Shown: positions 29,902 through 30,287 of the stretch, piece by piece | How positions within the stretch are numbered: position 1 is the stretch's first letter | Layout of the letters: the number at the start of each line of letters is the position of its first letter | Virus record (IMG/VR): IMGVR_UViG_3300045051_001515 | Coordinates: 1 to 30,287 of that record | Reading direction: 5' to 3' (one strand) | Length of the DNA: 30,287 nucleotides | From: a virus | Notes under the pieces: generated by a model | What the model saw: only the letters and a program-made list of their open reading frames with translations | The model's database searches: none | What the model was told of the DNA's origin: nothing | Made by a program: the position numbers and the translations under genes

Positions 29902-30287
29902 TCCTTGACCTCCACGAATTTGCCACCTTTGAGCGAATACCAGGTATCAGCCTTTATCTTTTTGCCGTCCACTTTGGCGGTCTTCATGTCCACGCGGTGC
30001 CACTCGTATGATTTGTCTTCTTTCCACTCGCAGACGGTAATCCAGCCTCCGAGCGAACACTTCGCTTTTCCGCCTATCCCCATAGCGACAGCGCATCCTT
30101 CCTTGCCGCTGTTGCTGGCCGCGCCATAATCGCCGCTGTTGCTGGCCGCGCCCTTATAGCCGCTGTTGCTGGCCGCGCCATGAGAGCCGCTGTTGCTGGC
30201 CGCGCCCTGAGAGCCGCTGTTGCTGGCCGCGCCCTTATAGCCGCTGTTGCTGGCCGCGCCATAATCGCCGCTGTTGCTGGCCGCGCC
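29898..30287 (-). CDS. C-terminal part of a nonapeptide-repeat protein (DUF7666-like), cut by the window end
   Basis: At least 129 codons read open to the right edge in the frame of the 61-residue C-terminal piece. From the edge inward there are seven GAASNSG units with variable pairs between them (DY, YK, SQ, SH, YK, DY), then KEGCAVAMGIGGKAKCSLGG, and a C-terminal domain with WITVCEWKED and IKADTWYSLKGGKFVEV. This matches from memory the C-terminus of DUF7666-type proteins found in many phages, where GxxSAATNTG-like repeats precede the same IKPDTWY ending. The repeat part probably forms a beta-solenoid. The N-terminus lies outside the window. Function unknown. Confidence 0.8.
   Translation of the reverse strand, partial: GAASNSGDYGAASNSGYKGAASNSGSQGAASNSGSHGAASNSGYKGAASNSGDYGAASNSGKEGCAVAMGIGGKAKCSLGGWITVCEWKEDKSYEWHRVDMKTAKVDGKKIKADTWYSLKGGKFVEVKE
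30105..30287 (-). repeat. 27-bp tandem repeat, seven copies, running off the window edge
   Basis: A 21-base core (GCCGCTGTTGCTGGCCGCGCC on the plus strand, one base over the usual quoting length if extended) recurs exactly at 30105, 30132, 30159, 30186, 30213, 30240 and 30267. The cores are separated by six variable bases: ataatc, cttata, atgaga, ctgaga, cttata, ataatc. Only the two spacer codons vary. The array codes for the GAASNSGxx repeats and probably explains why the sequence ends here. Confidence 0.95.

Noticed and set aside
30105-30287. CRISPR array
   Set aside because: The units are 27 bp with only 6-bp spacers and keep an open reading frame encoding GAASNSGxx; this is a coding tandem repeat.

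Overview
The window is a GC-rich stretch of a tailed double-stranded DNA phage (or an unintegrated prophage or contig of one). Every gene I can support lies on the minus strand, so transcription runs from high to low coordinates. Genes are packed tightly, mostly with ATGA, GTGA or TAATG stop/start overlaps. Gene order and content (terminase, P22/SU10-like portal, scaffold, SU10-type major capsid protein, adaptor, beta-propeller-like nozzle, Ala-rich internal/ejection proteins, fibre, no tape-measure gene) point to a short-tailed, podovirus-like virion. A lipoprotein and several Sec signal peptides suggest a diderm host. The fibre's GDGSNLTGV and VGIGTTAP repeats recall proteins from uncultured Elusimicrobiota-type bacteria, but that host guess is weak.

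Right part (30287 to about 21944): early/replication module. From right to left it holds a repeat protein cut by the window end, a RusA Holliday-junction resolvase, small Cys-rich and membrane ORFs, an SNF2-like helicase overlapping a beta-class DNA methyltransferase, and a replication initiator whose linker-coding DNA contains a tandem 11-bp iteron array next to a pyrimidine/AT-rich tract, arranged like lambda ori inside gene O. Next come a run of tiny ORFs, a Gp37/Gp68-family three-cysteine protein and a PD-(D/E)XK nuclease.

Junction (21947 to 21817): a possible sigma70 promoter is followed by two intrinsic terminators that end directly at the start codon of the small terminase gene. This looks like the early/late switch.

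Left part (21816 to 1): late module. TerS and TerL are followed by a 2-kb island of five small genes (HD-like protein, lipoprotein, HTH protein, Cys-containing protein and a protein with the hallmark of Acb2/Tad1 cyclic-nucleotide sponges). Then come portal, scaffold, capsid, a signal-peptide-bearing capsid-adjacent protein flanked by strong hairpins, adaptor, nozzle (also with a signal peptide), three internal virion proteins, a large fibre with an internal signal-like segment, and a lysis cassette (coiled-coil/TM holin-like protein, M15 endolysin, two small proteins). No integrase, repressor, DNA polymerase, tRNA or CRISPR array was seen.

The observations most worth pursuing are the candidate anti-CBASS/Thoeris sponge, the Sec signals on virion genes, the intragenic origin and the promoter-terminator-terS switch.
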